Shown piece after piece: positions 9,445-18,598 of a DNA stretch of 64,000 nt. Both the position numbers and the translations under genes were made by a program. The stretch covers positions 90,247 through 154,246 of the forward strand of contig JALGYY010000028.1 of NCBI GenBank assembly GCA_025782575.1. Direction: 5' to 3'. The notes under the pieces were generated by a model, which was given only the letters and a program-made list of their open reading frames with translations, ran no database searches and was not told where the DNA came from. Origin of the DNA: a bacterium. Its GTDB lineage: Bacteria; Orphanbacterota; Orphanbacteria; Orphanbacterales; Orphanbacteraceae. Each line of letters begins with the position of its first letter. The stretch's first letter is position 1.

Positions 9445-11115
9445 TCAGCAGTTAGGAGAGGGTGCACTACCATGCGCGATCCGCTCGGCTTCCTCGCGCG
9501 GAGGGGGAGGGCGCCTGAAAGCGGCGATAGCCTGGGTCAGTAGTACTGCAGCGAGAACGAAGAGCACGACGGAGATGGAACGGACGATTCCGCTGGTCTG
9601 GTCGGAAAGGACAAGCAGGACGAGTGCCCAGAGTGTCATGACAATCATGAAAACCATCGGAACAAATGTAAACATGGTGGGGCGGCCGCTCTGCCGGAGC
9701 CAGAGCGTGATGACGAGCAACGCGAGGCCGGCAAGCAGTTGATTCGTGGCGCCGAAAACGGGCCAGATGGCGCGCCATACCGGTATGGGATTGCCGTTGC
9801 CGTCTGTAAGAGTCACGAACACGAAAAGCGCGGGAAGCGCAAGCGAGGCGATGGTCCCTGCGAATCGGGAGACCGCTCCGGATACGCCGAAGATCTCCTG
9901 GAAGATGTAACGGGAAAGACGGGTACATGTGTCGAGCGTGGTCAGTAGAAATGTGGAGACCGCAAGAAGACCGAAATGAAACCCCGCTTCCGGCGGGAGC
10001 CCGACGGCCGACAGAAATCGCCCCATACCCGAAGCGAATACGATGGTGGGATGGGAGTTCGTCAGATCGGCGCCCGGCGTGAGTACCATGACGGTGGCGA
10101 GTGCGATGACGGCGAGGACTCCCTCGATCAGCATGGCACCATAACCGATCGGTTTGGCGTCGGTTTCACATTTTAACTGCTTGGACGACGTGCCGGACGC
10201 GACGATGGAGTGAAAACCGGAGCAGGCGCCGCACGCCACCGTGATAAACAGGATGGGAAACAGGGGCCCGATCTTCGCATCGAAAGAAGTAAACGCGGGA
10301 TAGTCGATCGAGACGCCGCCGAAGACAATCCCGAGAAAGCCGCCGAGAATCGAACCATAGAGAAGAAACGATGACAGGAAATCGCGTGGCTGAAGCAGTG
10401 CCCAGACAGGAACAACCGAAGCGATCAGGCAATAGAGAAGCAGAACAAGATCCCATGTGTGCTTGGCTGACCCGGCCACGGCAAACGGCGTGATCGGAAT
10501 CTTCGGACCGAGAAGAAGAACGCCGATTAGTAACGGGACGAACAGGAGCGTCGCCCTTCCGAGCGCCACTTTCCCCTTGTTGAGAACCAGGCCGAGGATA
10601 ATGGCGAGAACGATGAAGAGAAGCGATGAAGTCGCGACGCCTCCGTCCTGGGCGAATGTGCCCGAGGTGAGATCGAGAAAGACGGCGAGCACATAGATCA
10701 TGGCAAGCCAGATGAATAGAAGAAAGAGGATATAGCCGGTTCGGGACATGTGGAGGTTCACGATTTCGGCGATGGATCGAGCTTTGTGCCTGATCGATGC
10801 CACAAGCGATCCGAAGTCGTGAACGCCGCCGATGAAGATCGACCCGATCACCACCCAGAGAATGGCGGGAAGCCAGCCGAATGCGAGTCCCGCGATTATC
10901 GGACCGACTATGGGCCCCGCGCCGGCGATCGACGAGAAATGATGACCCAGCAGGAGAGGCGCTTTGGTGGGGATGTAGTCGACGCCGTCGTACATCGTTT
11001 CTGAGGGGACCTTGTTGTCGTTGTCCAGACGAAACCGGCGGGAGAGAAACGAGCCGTAGAAGCGATAAGCGAGGGCGAAACCGGCTATGCAGACGATGAA
11101 GATGATCGCGAGCAC
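9445..11115 (-). CDS. cstA: CstA-family carbon starvation / pyruvate-peptide transporter
   Basis: 556 residues from a GTG at 11115, chosen because GAGG lies 7 bases upstream and the first membrane helix (VLAIIFIVCIAGFALAYRF) begins there. An in-frame ATG at 11214 lies upstream of a good -10 box (11183-11188) and would add an uncharacteristic 33-residue tail. Many membrane segments are present. CstA hallmarks are VDYIPTKAPLLLGHHFSSIAG, of which TKAPLLLGHHFSSIAGAGP is the signature, GGVHDFGSL, ACGACSGFHSIVASGTSSKQ, and GATNQLLAGL. E. coli CstA and BtsT take up peptides or pyruvate; the substrate here is unknown. The shorter length resembles the CstA of non-enteric bacteria. It is divergent from glgC. 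Confidence 0.9.
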   Translation of the reverse strand: MLAIIFIVCIAGFALAYRFYGSFLSRRFRLDNDNKVPSETMYDGVDYIPTKAPLLLGHHFSSIAGAGPIVGPIIAGLAFGWLPAILWVVIGSIFIGGVHDFGSLVASIRHKARSIAEIVNLHMSRTGYILFLLFIWLAMIYVLAVFLDLTSGTFAQDGGVATSSLLFIVLAIILGLVLNKGKVALGRATLLFVPLLIGVLLLGPKIPITPFAVAGSAKHTWDLVLLLYCLIASVVPVWALLQPRDFLSSFLLYGSILGGFLGIVFGGVSIDYPAFTSFDAKIGPLFPILFITVACGACSGFHSIVASGTSSKQLKCETDAKPIGYGAMLIEGVLAVIALATVMVLTPGADLTNSHPTIVFASGMGRFLSAVGLPPEAGFHFGLLAVSTFLLTTLDTCTRLSRYIFQEIFGVSGAVSRFAGTIASLALPALFVFVTLTDGNGNPIPVWRAIWPVFGATNQLLAGLALLVITLWLRQSGRPTMFTFVPMVFMIVMTLWALVLLVLSDQTSGIVRSISVVLFVLAAVLLTQAIAAFRRPPPPREEAERIAHGSAPSPNC

Positions 11116-11182
11116 CAGGGTACCTCTGCGAGAGAGAGGAAAAACTCGTTTGCACGGGACAGGTCCCGATTCTTTCCCTGTA

Positions 11183-11188
11183 AGTATA
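11183..11188 (-). promoter_or_regulatory. Probable -10 box of the cstA promoter
   Basis: On the minus strand the sequence reads TATACT, five of six matches to the sigma-70 -10 box, about 60 bases before the preferred GTG start of cstA. The matching -35 (TACATA, 17-base spacing) is poor, so the promoter may need an activator. Its position downstream of the alternative ATG at 11214 supports the shorter cstA start. Confidence 0.4.
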
Positions 11189-11275
11189 GCGAGTGCGGGC
11201 ACTCTTATGTACACTGAAAGGCGCGGGACCCGTCAGTCGCACCGAGCTACATGAATCAGGGAGGATAATACCGGA

Positions 11276-12568
11276 ATGCCAGGCAGTGATCGAATCGTAG
11301 ACCGGGTAGCTACCGTTATTCTCGGCGGTGGCCGTGGCACACGGCTCTTCCCCCTCACTCAGGATCGGGCGAAACCGGCTATCAATTTTGGTGCGAAGTA
11401 TCGGCTGATCGATATCCCGATCTCCAACAGCATCAATTCGGGTATCCGTAAGATCTTCGTCCTGACTCAGTTCCTCTCCGCCGGCCTTCATCGCCACATC
11501 ACGCGAACCTACCGGCTTGACAATTTCAGTGACGGCTTCGTCGAGATTCTCGCGGCCGAGCAGACCCATACGAAGATGGAGTGGTTTCAGGGGACGGCCG
11601 ATGCTGTGCGGCGGAGTCTGCGCTACCTGCTGCGCGCGCCGGTCCAGCACTATCTGATTCTGGCGGGAGATCAGCTGTATCGATTCGACTTTCGAAGCAT
11701 GCTGGCGTCCCATCTCTATCACGATGCCGACGTAACTCTCGCAGCGACGCTCATTCCACGGGCGGACGTACCCCGCATGGGGATCCTGCGATGCGATCCG
11801 GAGGGGCGTGTGATAGAGGCGGTTGAAAAGCCGGAAGACCCCGAGGTGATCGGCGCGTTGGAAGCGCCTCTCGATGCCTGCGCCAGATTTACCGATGAAG
11901 ATCCTGGAGATCGCCGGCACATCGGGTCGATGGGGATCTATATTTTCCGGCGGCGGGCGCTGATCTCGCTCCTTGAGGAGTCAGTGAGCCAGAGCTTCGC
12001 GGCTGAGATCATCCCATCCGCTATCGAGTCCCTTCGCGTTTTTTCCCATCCGTTTGACGGGTACTGGGTTGACGTGGGAACCATTCGAAGCTACTACGAT
12101 GCGAATCTGGAGCTGACGGATCCTGCGCCACGACTGAATCTCTACCAGGGAGAATCGCCGATTTTCACCCGTCACCGATCGTTACCGGCGTCCAAAATAG
12201 TCGACTGCCATGTCGAACGCGCGATTGTCGGCGAAGGATCGATTGTCGAGGGGGCGACACTTTCTCGGGCGCTCATCGGTCTTCGTTCGGTTGTCGGTCG
12301 GGGTAGTGTGATTCGAAACTCAATCCTTCTGGGCAATGATCATATGGAAGGGGAACTCGATTCGAGCGGTTCCCGGCCGGAAATCGGCGAGAATGTAACG
12401 ATCGAAAACGCGATTATCGATAAGAACGTCTCAATCGGAAATAACGTACGCATCGCGAGTCACCAGGGCGTTCCCGACCAGGATCATGAGCTCTATCATG
12501 TTCGTGACGGGCTCGTAATCGTGCTCCAGGGAGTAAAGCTTCCGGAAGGAATGGTAATCGAGCCCTGA
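11276..12568 (+). CDS. glgC: Glucose-1-phosphate adenylyltransferase (ADP-glucose pyrophosphorylase)
   Basis: 430 residues, normal family length. It makes ADP-glucose from ATP and glucose-1-phosphate, the committed step of glycogen synthesis. The N-terminal nucleotide-binding loop ILGGGRGTRLFPLTQDRAKP (residues 16-35) and the following FGAKYRLIDIPISNSINSG are diagnostic; the Arg and Lys of RAKP and AKYR belong to the substrate/regulatory site. FQGTADAVRRSLRYLL and AGDQLYRFDF follow. The C-terminus is a left-handed beta-helix of hexapeptide-like turns (GEGSIVEGATLSRALIG). A GGAGG Shine-Dalgarno precedes the ATG. No other glycogen genes are nearby. Confidence 0.95.
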   Translation: MPGSDRIVDRVATVILGGGRGTRLFPLTQDRAKPAINFGAKYRLIDIPISNSINSGIRKIFVLTQFLSAGLHRHITRTYRLDNFSDGFVEILAAEQTHTKMEWFQGTADAVRRSLRYLLRAPVQHYLILAGDQLYRFDFRSMLASHLYHDADVTLAATLIPRADVPRMGILRCDPEGRVIEAVEKPEDPEVIGALEAPLDACARFTDEDPGDRRHIGSMGIYIFRRRALISLLEESVSQSFAAEIIPSAIESLRVFSHPFDGYWVDVGTIRSYYDANLELTDPAPRLNLYQGESPIFTRHRSLPASKIVDCHVERAIVGEGSIVEGATLSRALIGLRSVVGRGSVIRNSILLGNDHMEGELDSSGSRPEIGENVTIENAIIDKNVSIGNNVRIASHQGVPDQDHELYHVRDGLVIVLQGVKLPEGMVIEP

Positions 12569-12677
12569 GGGGAGGCTCAGTAGTGAAACTTCTCCCCCCC
12601 CTGATCCGCACTCCTCCCCCCCACGCCTCAACTGACTTCCTGTGGTATCATCTGCGCTCATCCGGAGGCTGAAAACG

Positions 12678-13427
12678 ATGGGATTTACGGGTACGATTCT
12701 CGGTGGATTGATCGGCGGTGCGATGGGCGGGCCGCTCGGAGCAATCGTCGGGGCCATGTTGGGCGGCAACATACAGCGGGGAATCAGCGGTGCCGGACAG
12801 GCGCCCGGTCCCGGATCGTACCGTGCCGCCCGTGCCGTCGGTGCGGGTCCGAGCCAGTCAGCCGCCGTCTCACTTGTTGTACTCATGGCGGCAGTCACCA
12901 AAGTGGATCAGCGTGTCACCCGGGGCGAAGTAACGTATGTTCGCGATTTTCTGGTGCGCTCATTCGGCCCGGACAATGCAGCCGACCTGATGCAGATCTA
13001 CAAAGAAGCGCTTGATCGGGATCTCGACATTTCGGCCATCTGCAGACAGATCACGCAGGTGCTCGATCACCCGACTGCAGTCCAGATCATCCATACACTC
13101 ATCGGTCTCGTGCAGGCCGATGAAGGGACCGATGAAGACGAGATTCGGGTGATTCGCGACATTGCGGGCCGGATCGGTCTTTCTCAGGAAGAGTCCCGCG
13201 CGATCGAGGCCATGTACTGGAATGACAGCGAGCATGCCTATCAGGTGCTCGGCGCATCTCAGTCCGACTCGATGGATGAAATCAAGAAGAAGTACCGCAC
13301 GCTGGTGAAGCAGTACCATCCGGACAAGGTTTCCCATCTCGGCATCGAGTTCAAAGAACTGGCGAAGCAGAAATTCGTACAGATTCAGCAGGCGTACGAG
13401 TCGATCGAGAAGAGCCGGGCGGGCTAG
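12678..13427 (+). CDS. DjlA-like protein: TerB-type domain plus C-terminal J domain
   Basis: 249 residues from the ATG at 12678, preceded by GGAGG. A longer frame has no ribosome site. Residues 1-35 are a Gly-rich hydrophobic stretch (LGGLIGGAMGGPLGAIVGAM) able to form a membrane hairpin. Residues ~60-165 are helical and acidic with the TerB/DjlA pattern (LMAAVTKVDQRVTRGEV). The last ~70 residues are a J domain with the HPD tripeptide near 214 (VKQYHPDKV), which stimulates DnaK ATPase. This order matches DjlA, a membrane-attached DnaK co-chaperone. The stop is 2 bases before the esterase gene, so the two are likely co-transcribed. Confidence 0.85.
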   Translation: MGFTGTILGGLIGGAMGGPLGAIVGAMLGGNIQRGISGAGQAPGPGSYRAARAVGAGPSQSAAVSLVVLMAAVTKVDQRVTRGEVTYVRDFLVRSFGPDNAADLMQIYKEALDRDLDISAICRQITQVLDHPTAVQIIHTLIGLVQADEGTDEDEIRVIRDIAGRIGLSQEESRAIEAMYWNDSEHAYQVLGASQSDSMDEIKKKYRTLVKQYHPDKVSHLGIEFKELAKQKFVQIQQAYESIEKSRAG

Positions 13428-13429
13428 CA

Positions 13430-14764
13430 GTGAGCCCGGCCATCCCGCTTTCGAAATCCTCCCTCACCAATCTCGGACTGCTCCTGCATCTTTTCCTGCT
13501 CATCATCATTTCCCTTCTTCTCCTGACCTCATCCGCCTGTGGAGACAGCAACACGTCAGGGCCGCCGGCCGGTGCCGGTGCCGGTGCCGGTGACGATGAC
13601 GACGACAACAATAATGATAACAATGACAGCGCCCCCTCCGGCGAAGTGATCATCTCCTTCATTGTCGACACTCCGCCTGACACGCCGTTCGATGCATCCG
13701 TGTTCATTGCGGGCGGCTTTCAGGGATGGAATCCGGGTGACCCGGCATTCGAATTGACACGGTTCGACTCGTCCCTCTTTTCGATCGATCTGACTTTCTC
13801 CGCAGGGGACAGTTTGCAGTTCAAGTTTACCCGTGGTGACTGGGCACGTGTGGAGAAGGGTCCGTCGGGCGAAGAAATCGCCAACCGGACTCTGCGTGCC
13901 GATTCGAGCGGAACACATCACTTCACCGTGGCAAGCTGGGCGGATCATACACAGGCGGAACCGACGATCACGGGGGATGTGCGGGAGATCGAGGTGCCCC
14001 GTTTTCTCGCCGGTCGCCCGGTATGGATCTATCTCCCTCCCGGATACGATGACAGCGAGTCGGATTACTCCGTGCTCTATATGCTGGACGGCCAGAATAT
14101 TTTCGACGAAACGACGAGCTTTGCCGGAGAGTGGATGGTCGATGAGATGTGTGAAGAACTGATCGGGAGAGGTGAGATCGAGCCGATTATTGTCGTGGCG
14201 ATCGAAAATGGGGGTGAAAACCGGGCGTTCGAATACACGCCATGGCGGGACGACGACTTCAGAGGTGGCATGGGGGGTGGAGGGATGGAGCATCTGGCGG
14301 CGATTAACTCCACACTGATTCCCTATGTAGAAGAACATTATCGAGCCCGGCCCGGAGCCGAGGAGCGGGCGTTTGCCGGTTCATCGCTCGGCGGCTTGAT
14401 GGCGCTCTACGCCGCTTACGCGGAAAGCGACATGTTCGGCGCCGTGGCGGGTCTATCCCCTTCACTCTGGTGGGACTCGGAGCATCTGACGGCGTTCGCC
14501 GATTCGTCGACATTCCCGATGGTCCTCGTATACGCAGACATGGGGACGGAGGAAGATAGCGGGCCGAACGATGACGACGGTAACGGGATCGACGATAATA
14601 TCGATCAGCTTCGCCGGTTTCGTGATGTGCTCCTGGAAGATGGATTTATTGCGGGTGAGGATCTTTTTATCGTGGAGGACGAAGGGGGGCGCCACAATGA
14701 ATCGTCCTGGGCGGCGCGCTTTCCGGAGGTGCTTCGTATTCTGTTTCCACCGACTGATCAGTAG
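13430..14764 (+). CDS. Secreted esterase lipoprotein (EsterAse D / enterochelin-esterase-like) with starch-binding-like N-domain
   Basis: 444 residues starting with GTG. A hydrophobic leader ends in a plausible lipobox with Cys at residue 37 (LTSSAC), so it is probably a lipoprotein. A low-complexity linker of Gly-Ala, Asp and Asn runs to about 65. A CBM20/48-like beta-domain follows (VFIAGGFQGWNPGD ... LQFKFTRGDW). From about 190 there is an alpha/beta hydrolase of the esterase D type: PVWIYLPPGYDDSESDY, VLYMLDGQNIFDE, and the nucleophile elbow GSSLGG near 318. The catalytic Ser is in that elbow; Asp and His are likely in the C-terminal part (GGRHNESSW). Homologues include siderophore esterases and acetylxylan/feruloyl-type esterases; the substrate is not known. 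Its 3' end overlaps the convergent PLD gene by 7 bases. Confidence 0.8.
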   Translation: MSPAIPLSKSSLTNLGLLLHLFLLIIISLLLLTSSACGDSNTSGPPAGAGAGAGDDDDDNNNDNNDSAPSGEVIISFIVDTPPDTPFDASVFIAGGFQGWNPGDPAFELTRFDSSLFSIDLTFSAGDSLQFKFTRGDWARVEKGPSGEEIANRTLRADSSGTHHFTVASWADHTQAEPTITGDVREIEVPRFLAGRPVWIYLPPGYDDSESDYSVLYMLDGQNIFDETTSFAGEWMVDEMCEELIGRGEIEPIIVVAIENGGENRAFEYTPWRDDDFRGGMGGGGMEHLAAINSTLIPYVEEHYRARPGAEERAFAGSSLGGLMALYAAYAESDMFGAVAGLSPSLWWDSEHLTAFADSSTFPMVLVYADMGTEEDSGPNDDDGNGIDDNIDQLRRFRDVLLEDGFIAGEDLFIVEDEGGRHNESSWAARFPEVLRILFPPTDQ

Positions 14765-15324
14765 CAGACATCCCGTCTTCCACAACCCTCGCAGAGAGAT
14801 GTACTCCATATAGTCTCGAAGTAATCGGCGTACGTACGAATGAGATCGGGTTGGCGAGTTACGATTCCGGCTTCATGATTCCTGCGGGTCCTGTTCTTGA
14901 CACCCAGTCCGGCGCCTGTGAAGTTCGCGCTTCCCACATAAAGAAAGCCCCCGTCAACGAGTACCATTTTGAAATGCGTGCGGGGGCAATACATCATCTC
15001 GAAGCGGGAATTCGTGCTTAGCCCCGGCCGCTTTTCGAGGGACTCGAGAAACGGGCGGGACGGCGGAGCCCCATGGAGGATCCTGATGGACACCCCCCGT
15101 TCCACAAGCGCCTGGAACTCCACCAGGATCGATCGATACCGTCCCCGGCGCTTGACATGCAGATCCTTGACGTTTGCAGTGGCGATCACGATCGATTGTT
15201 CGGCGTGGAGCACCTGCTCTTCGATCACGATCGAGTAGTGCTCGTCATCCGTGATGATTCGAACAGGAAGGGGGCTCTCTAAGCCAGTCTTCGAATCACC
15301 AGCACAGTCGCGTCGTCTTCCCAT
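14758..15324 (-). CDS. PLD-like phosphodiesterase, single HKD motif
   Basis: 188 residues. One complete HKD motif is visible: H117, K119, D124 and then G131-S132-x-N134 (THFKMVLVD...GSANFTGAG). A first HKD copy is absent, so an active enzyme would need to dimerise, as known for single-motif PLDs such as Nuc and BfiI-type nucleases. The C-terminus ends in a small Cys cluster (CEGCGRRDVCY) that could bind a metal. The ATG at 15324 overlaps the upstream phosphatase gene by 46 bases, and no other common start codon precedes the conserved RIITDDEHYSIV, so translational coupling is likely. It could act on nucleic acid or on phospholipid. Confidence 0.7.
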   Translation of the reverse strand: MGRRRDCAGDSKTGLESPLPVRIITDDEHYSIVIEEQVLHAEQSIVIATANVKDLHVKRRGRYRSILVEFQALVERGVSIRILHGAPPSRPFLESLEKRPGLSTNSRFEMMYCPRTHFKMVLVDGGFLYVGSANFTGAGLGVKNRTRRNHEAGIVTRQPDLIRTYADYFETIWSTSLCEGCGRRDVCY

Positions 15325-16481
15325 TTCCCCTCACCGCCGAACATGTAGGCTCTCTCGAAAATCGTTTCCAGAACGATCTGGGCCGGCGCGTCCCGAAGTT
15401 CCTTCATGATTTCGGGTATCGGCTCCTCGCCGAACATTTCGCCGTTCGGTGAGAGCCGTTCCAGGATCCCGTCCGATACTGTAACCATCAGGCTGCCACG
15501 GTCGAGGTGAATATAGCCCCGTTTGAATTTGAGCTCCGGAAGAGGGCCGAGAACGGAGCCACCCACTTCGAGACGGAACCACCCCCGGTCCATCATGACA
15601 AACGGTGGAACATGACCTGCGTTGACATACATCAGGTTCCCGTTAGCTTCCAGCTCACCATAGAACATCGACACGAATTTCGTAGAGAGATTGCTCCTGT
15701 GAATCACGCGATTCAACCTGGCGATTGTGGGCGAGATCTTGGTGTCTTTATCGATTCCCATCCGAAGCCCGGTTACCACATCCCGAACGAGGAGGGCAGC
15801 CGGAAGGCCATGGCCGCTCGCATCGCCAAGGGCGAAACCCATGAATTCCTCGGCGGTCATGATGAAATCGTAAAAGTCCCCCCCGACGTCATCCGCGGAA
15901 ATCGACTTCCCTGCAAATTCGTAGCCGGGAAACTCGGGCAGACGCCGAGGAAAGAGGCTCCGTTGAATCAGGCGAGTCTCCTCAAGATCCTCCTCGAGGC
16001 CCTCGGTATCGAAACGGTGATTCAGAAAGTGGCGGATGGTGTTCAGCGCAAACTCGATCTGCTCCCGTTCCCAGCCCGGTGCAAGACCGAACGCGAGAAC
16101 GGCGACTCTCTCGCGACCGACCATGATCGCCGCTGACTCGGTACCCCCGAGGATTTCCTGCTCAAAGTCAGGGTCGATACCAGGGGTTGTGGAATCGAAG
16201 ATGTATCCGCGATGTTCGAAGAGAAGTTTGACAGGCGGATAGTCTAGCGAAATCTCGGTTCCTTCGACGTTTTGCGGGCTGTTGAGGTCTACTCTCAGTA
16301 CGAGCTTGGAATCGACAACTTCATACAGCCGGCCGTTCGAGATCGAGAGATCGGGCCCGAAGCTCTCTACGAGCTGGTGCAGGACGGACGAGAGCACTTC
16401 GGTCCGGTCTCCTCCCCCCGCGATTCGGGAGAGAAGATCGTCGAGCTTGCGATAGAATACTTTGGGGTCTGTGATCGGCAA
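15279..16481 (-). CDS. GAF-like sensor plus RsbU/SpoIIE-type PP2C serine phosphatase
   Basis: 400 residues beginning with TTG, with AGGAAGGG placed upstream. Residues ~1-150 look like a GAF-type sensory domain (LLSRIAGGGDRTEVLSSVLH, then VGRERVAVLAFG). A short helix with RLIQRSLFPRRLPEFPGYEF then leads into the PPM/SpoIIE catalytic domain: DDVGGDFYDF near 200, GDASGHGLPAALL near 220, AGHVPPFVM and EDDATVLVIR at the end. These Asp residues bind the two Mn/Mg ions. Family members dephosphorylate anti-anti-sigma (STAS) proteins or act in partner-switching stress pathways. No sigma factor, STAS or RsbW gene is next to it, so the partner is unknown. Confidence 0.85.
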   Translation of the reverse strand: MPITDPKVFYRKLDDLLSRIAGGGDRTEVLSSVLHQLVESFGPDLSISNGRLYEVVDSKLVLRVDLNSPQNVEGTEISLDYPPVKLLFEHRGYIFDSTTPGIDPDFEQEILGGTESAAIMVGRERVAVLAFGLAPGWEREQIEFALNTIRHFLNHRFDTEGLEEDLEETRLIQRSLFPRRLPEFPGYEFAGKSISADDVGGDFYDFIMTAEEFMGFALGDASGHGLPAALLVRDVVTGLRMGIDKDTKISPTIARLNRVIHRSNLSTKFVSMFYGELEANGNLMYVNAGHVPPFVMMDRGWFRLEVGGSVLGPLPELKFKRGYIHLDRGSLMVTVSDGILERLSPNGEMFGEEPIPEIMKELRDAPAQIVLETIFERAYMFGGEGKWEDDATVLVIRRLA

Positions 16482-16618
16482 TGTACTGTCCCTTCCTGAG
16501 ATGTATAGTCGTGGAGCCGGTCCCCCCGATCAAGCGACATATTGAGCTCAAAGCTGATTTTTTTGTTGCCCCCCCCTGAACCCCCCTGTAAAATACTAAT
16601 CTTTTGAGCAGCGAAAAA

Positions 16619-16924
16619 ATGGAAAAGAGAAGAAAAGCGATCAAGCGCCTCAAAAAGGGGCTCGATGCGGTTCATCGAACGGTCCGAAAGGAAGCCTCGA
16701 TCGGCCGCTATCTCCATCTCGGGGTGACTTTTGCCCTGTCGGCTCTTCTCTTTTTTTTCGTGGGCTACCGGCTCGACCTCTGGCTTGGAACGCTTCCGGT
16801 CTTCACGCTGGTCGGGACGTTTCTCGGCGGTACCGGCGGTTTCATCTATCTCTACCAGGATCTGACCGCGGGAGACCGCGAAAAGGCCGCCGGAAAGCGC
16901 AGGAACAAGAGGTCCGGATCGTGA
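16619..16924 (+). CDS. atpZ: AtpZ/AtpQ-type ATP synthase assembly protein
   Basis: About 101 residues from the ATG at 16619; an in-frame TTG at 16604 would add five. A basic N-terminus precedes two membrane helices (LHLGVTFALSALLFFFVGYR and TLVGTFLGGTGGFIYLYQ), with the Asp in YRLDLWLG between them as in AtpZ proteins (Gly-Tyr-x-x-Asp-x-x-x-Gly). Such two-helix proteins sit at the head of atp operons and, with AtpI, help assemble the c-ring and may conduct Ca/Mg. It overlaps atpI by 4 bases. The upstream intergenic region from 16482 should hold the operon promoter, but I found no convincing box pair. Confidence 0.75.
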   Translation: MEKRRKAIKRLKKGLDAVHRTVRKEASIGRYLHLGVTFALSALLFFFVGYRLDLWLGTLPVFTLVGTFLGGTGGFIYLYQDLTAGDREKAAGKRRNKRSGS

Positions 16925-17358
16925 ATGCGGGGATTACCCGTCTCTTTCTCATCGGGTCGGTGACGATTACGGCGCTGCTCTTCCTGGTGCTCCGGCCGAT
17001 CTACGCCGCCCGAATGGATGGCGACCCGACGGGGAGCCTTCTGGCCGGCCTCGGGACCGGCCTGCTGGTGATAGCGGGAAGTTTTTTTGTGCAGCGATGG
17101 GCGTTTCGCGCCTCCACGAGCTCTTTTTTCGTGGTGTTTCTGGGGGGCATGCTCGTCCGGCTCATATTGTTTGGCGCTCTGATCGGATTTGCGTATCTTG
17201 TCCCTGTGTTGCACGGGCAAGGTGTTGCCGTGGCGCTTCTCACAGCGTTTTTTCCCCTGACCCTCCTCGAGGTACTCTGCCTCGTCCGATGGGCTGACGG
17301 GGTGGCTCGGAACGAAGCTCCAGCCGGCTCTGAAGGCGCTTCTTCCGGGAACGAATAA
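16921..17358 (+). CDS. atpI: ATP synthase subunit I-like membrane protein (AtpI)
   Basis: 145 residues, GTG start overlapping the preceding stop. Four hydrophobic helices are seen: LFLIGSVTITALLFLVLRP, LLAGLGTGLLVIAGSFFV, FFVVFLGGMLVRLILFGALI and VAVALLTAFFPLTLLEVLC. This is the AtpI/UncI topology. The role is in assembly of the c-ring rather than catalysis. Sequence conservation in this family is weak, so the call rests on topology and on its place between atpZ and atpB. Confidence 0.7.
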   Translation: MNAGITRLFLIGSVTITALLFLVLRPIYAARMDGDPTGSLLAGLGTGLLVIAGSFFVQRWAFRASTSSFFVVFLGGMLVRLILFGALIGFAYLVPVLHGQGVAVALLTAFFPLTLLEVLCLVRWADGVARNEAPAGSEGASSGNE

Positions 17359-17373
17359 AGGGTTTCGAGCAGA

Positions 17374-18261
17374 ATGGAAGAAATAATCCTGGCCCAGACC
17401 GGTCATGGTGAAGAAGCGGAACACGCCGTGGAAGCGGTGAATGGCGCGGCGGCCGAAGCGGCGCACGGTGCAGCAGGCCATGGCGACGTATTTGAGTTCA
17501 GCCAGCTGTTCCACCATATGGAAGACACGGTCCTGCTTCAGCTTCCGAGCTTTTCAATCGGGAGCCTGACGATCGACCTCTCGATCACCAAGCTCGTTCT
17601 CATGATGATTCTGTCGGGGGGAATCACGCTGCTCGCGTTCGGCGCTCTCGCCCGCAAAATCCGTGGCGGTGCCGCTCCCCGCGGGATACTCGCCAACCTG
17701 ACCGAAGCGCTCTTCGATTTCGTCAATCGAGATATGATCATCGGCATGATGGGCGAAAAAGCGGGCCGGCAATTCGCGCCCTACTTCACCAGCCTGTTCT
17801 TCTTTATTTTATTCGCGAATCTTATCGGACTCATTCCCTTCATGGGAACGGCAACCAGTAATATCGCCGTCACGGCTTCTCTAGCTGTACTCACGTTTTT
17901 CATCACCCAGGTAAGCGCCGTTCGCGTGCAGGGGATCGTTCCCTATATGAAGCATCATGTTCCACCGGGTATGCCCATCTTCCTGATTCCGATCATGGTG
18001 CCGATCGAGATACTCGGGCACTTCATCAAACCGTTCGCGCTCACCATCCGTCTCTTCGCGAACATGACCGGCGGACATGTGGTCATTCTTTCGGTAATCG
18101 GCATGCTGTTTCTCTTTAAATCATTGATGCTCGCTCCACTGGTTGTGGGATTCGTCCTGTTTATCGATTTCCTGGAGCTGCTCGTTGCCTTCATACAGGC
18201 ATATGTATTCGTTCTACTGTCGATCTTGTTTGTCAACGCCGCGATCCAACCCGAGCATTGA
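17374..18261 (+). CDS. atpB: F-type ATP synthase subunit a
   Basis: 295 residues. It forms the proton half-channels beside the c-ring. The essential Arg lies in the motif KPFALTIRLFANMTGGHVV (about residues 218-236; Arg in TIRLFANM), and the last helix has LLVAFIQAYVFVLLSILFV. The N-terminus is extended and rich in His, Ala and Glu (about 45 residues before FEFSQLFHHMEDTVLLQLP), as often seen in FCB-group subunit a. It is the third gene of the atp operon and begins 15 bases after atpI. Confidence 0.95.
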   Translation: MEEIILAQTGHGEEAEHAVEAVNGAAAEAAHGAAGHGDVFEFSQLFHHMEDTVLLQLPSFSIGSLTIDLSITKLVLMMILSGGITLLAFGALARKIRGGAAPRGILANLTEALFDFVNRDMIIGMMGEKAGRQFAPYFTSLFFFILFANLIGLIPFMGTATSNIAVTASLAVLTFFITQVSAVRVQGIVPYMKHHVPPGMPIFLIPIMVPIEILGHFIKPFALTIRLFANMTGGHVVILSVIGMLFLFKSLMLAPLVVGFVLFIDFLELLVAFIQAYVFVLLSILFVNAAIQPEH

Positions 18262-18331
18262 GGCAAGGTCACTTATCTTGCTGTACCCGGATGAAAAAGG
18301 CCGGGGAACGGCGAAGGAAGAAGGAGGATAG

Positions 18332-18559
<228 letters not shown>

Positions 18560-18598
18560 GAACGAGAGGAAGAACCACTCTCTGAATCGAGGGAACGT

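Noticed and set aside
10166..11920. A 584-residue minus-strand open frame across cstA and part of glgC
   Set aside because: It is the out-of-frame shadow of cstA (Arg/His/Ser-rich, no family features) and runs into glgC on the other strand.
12569..12610. GGGGAG/CTCCCC as a glgC terminator
   Set aside because: Loop is long and no T-run follows; pairing may be chance in a G/C-rich stretch.
13571..13590. GGTGCC hexamer repeats in the esterase gene as a phase-variation tract
   Set aside because: Six-base units do not change the frame, and the encoded Gly-Ala linker is a normal low-complexity spacer.
16563..16594. TTGTTG and TAAAAT as the atp operon promoter
   Set aside because: Spacing of 20 bases is too long and the C-runs make the match weak.
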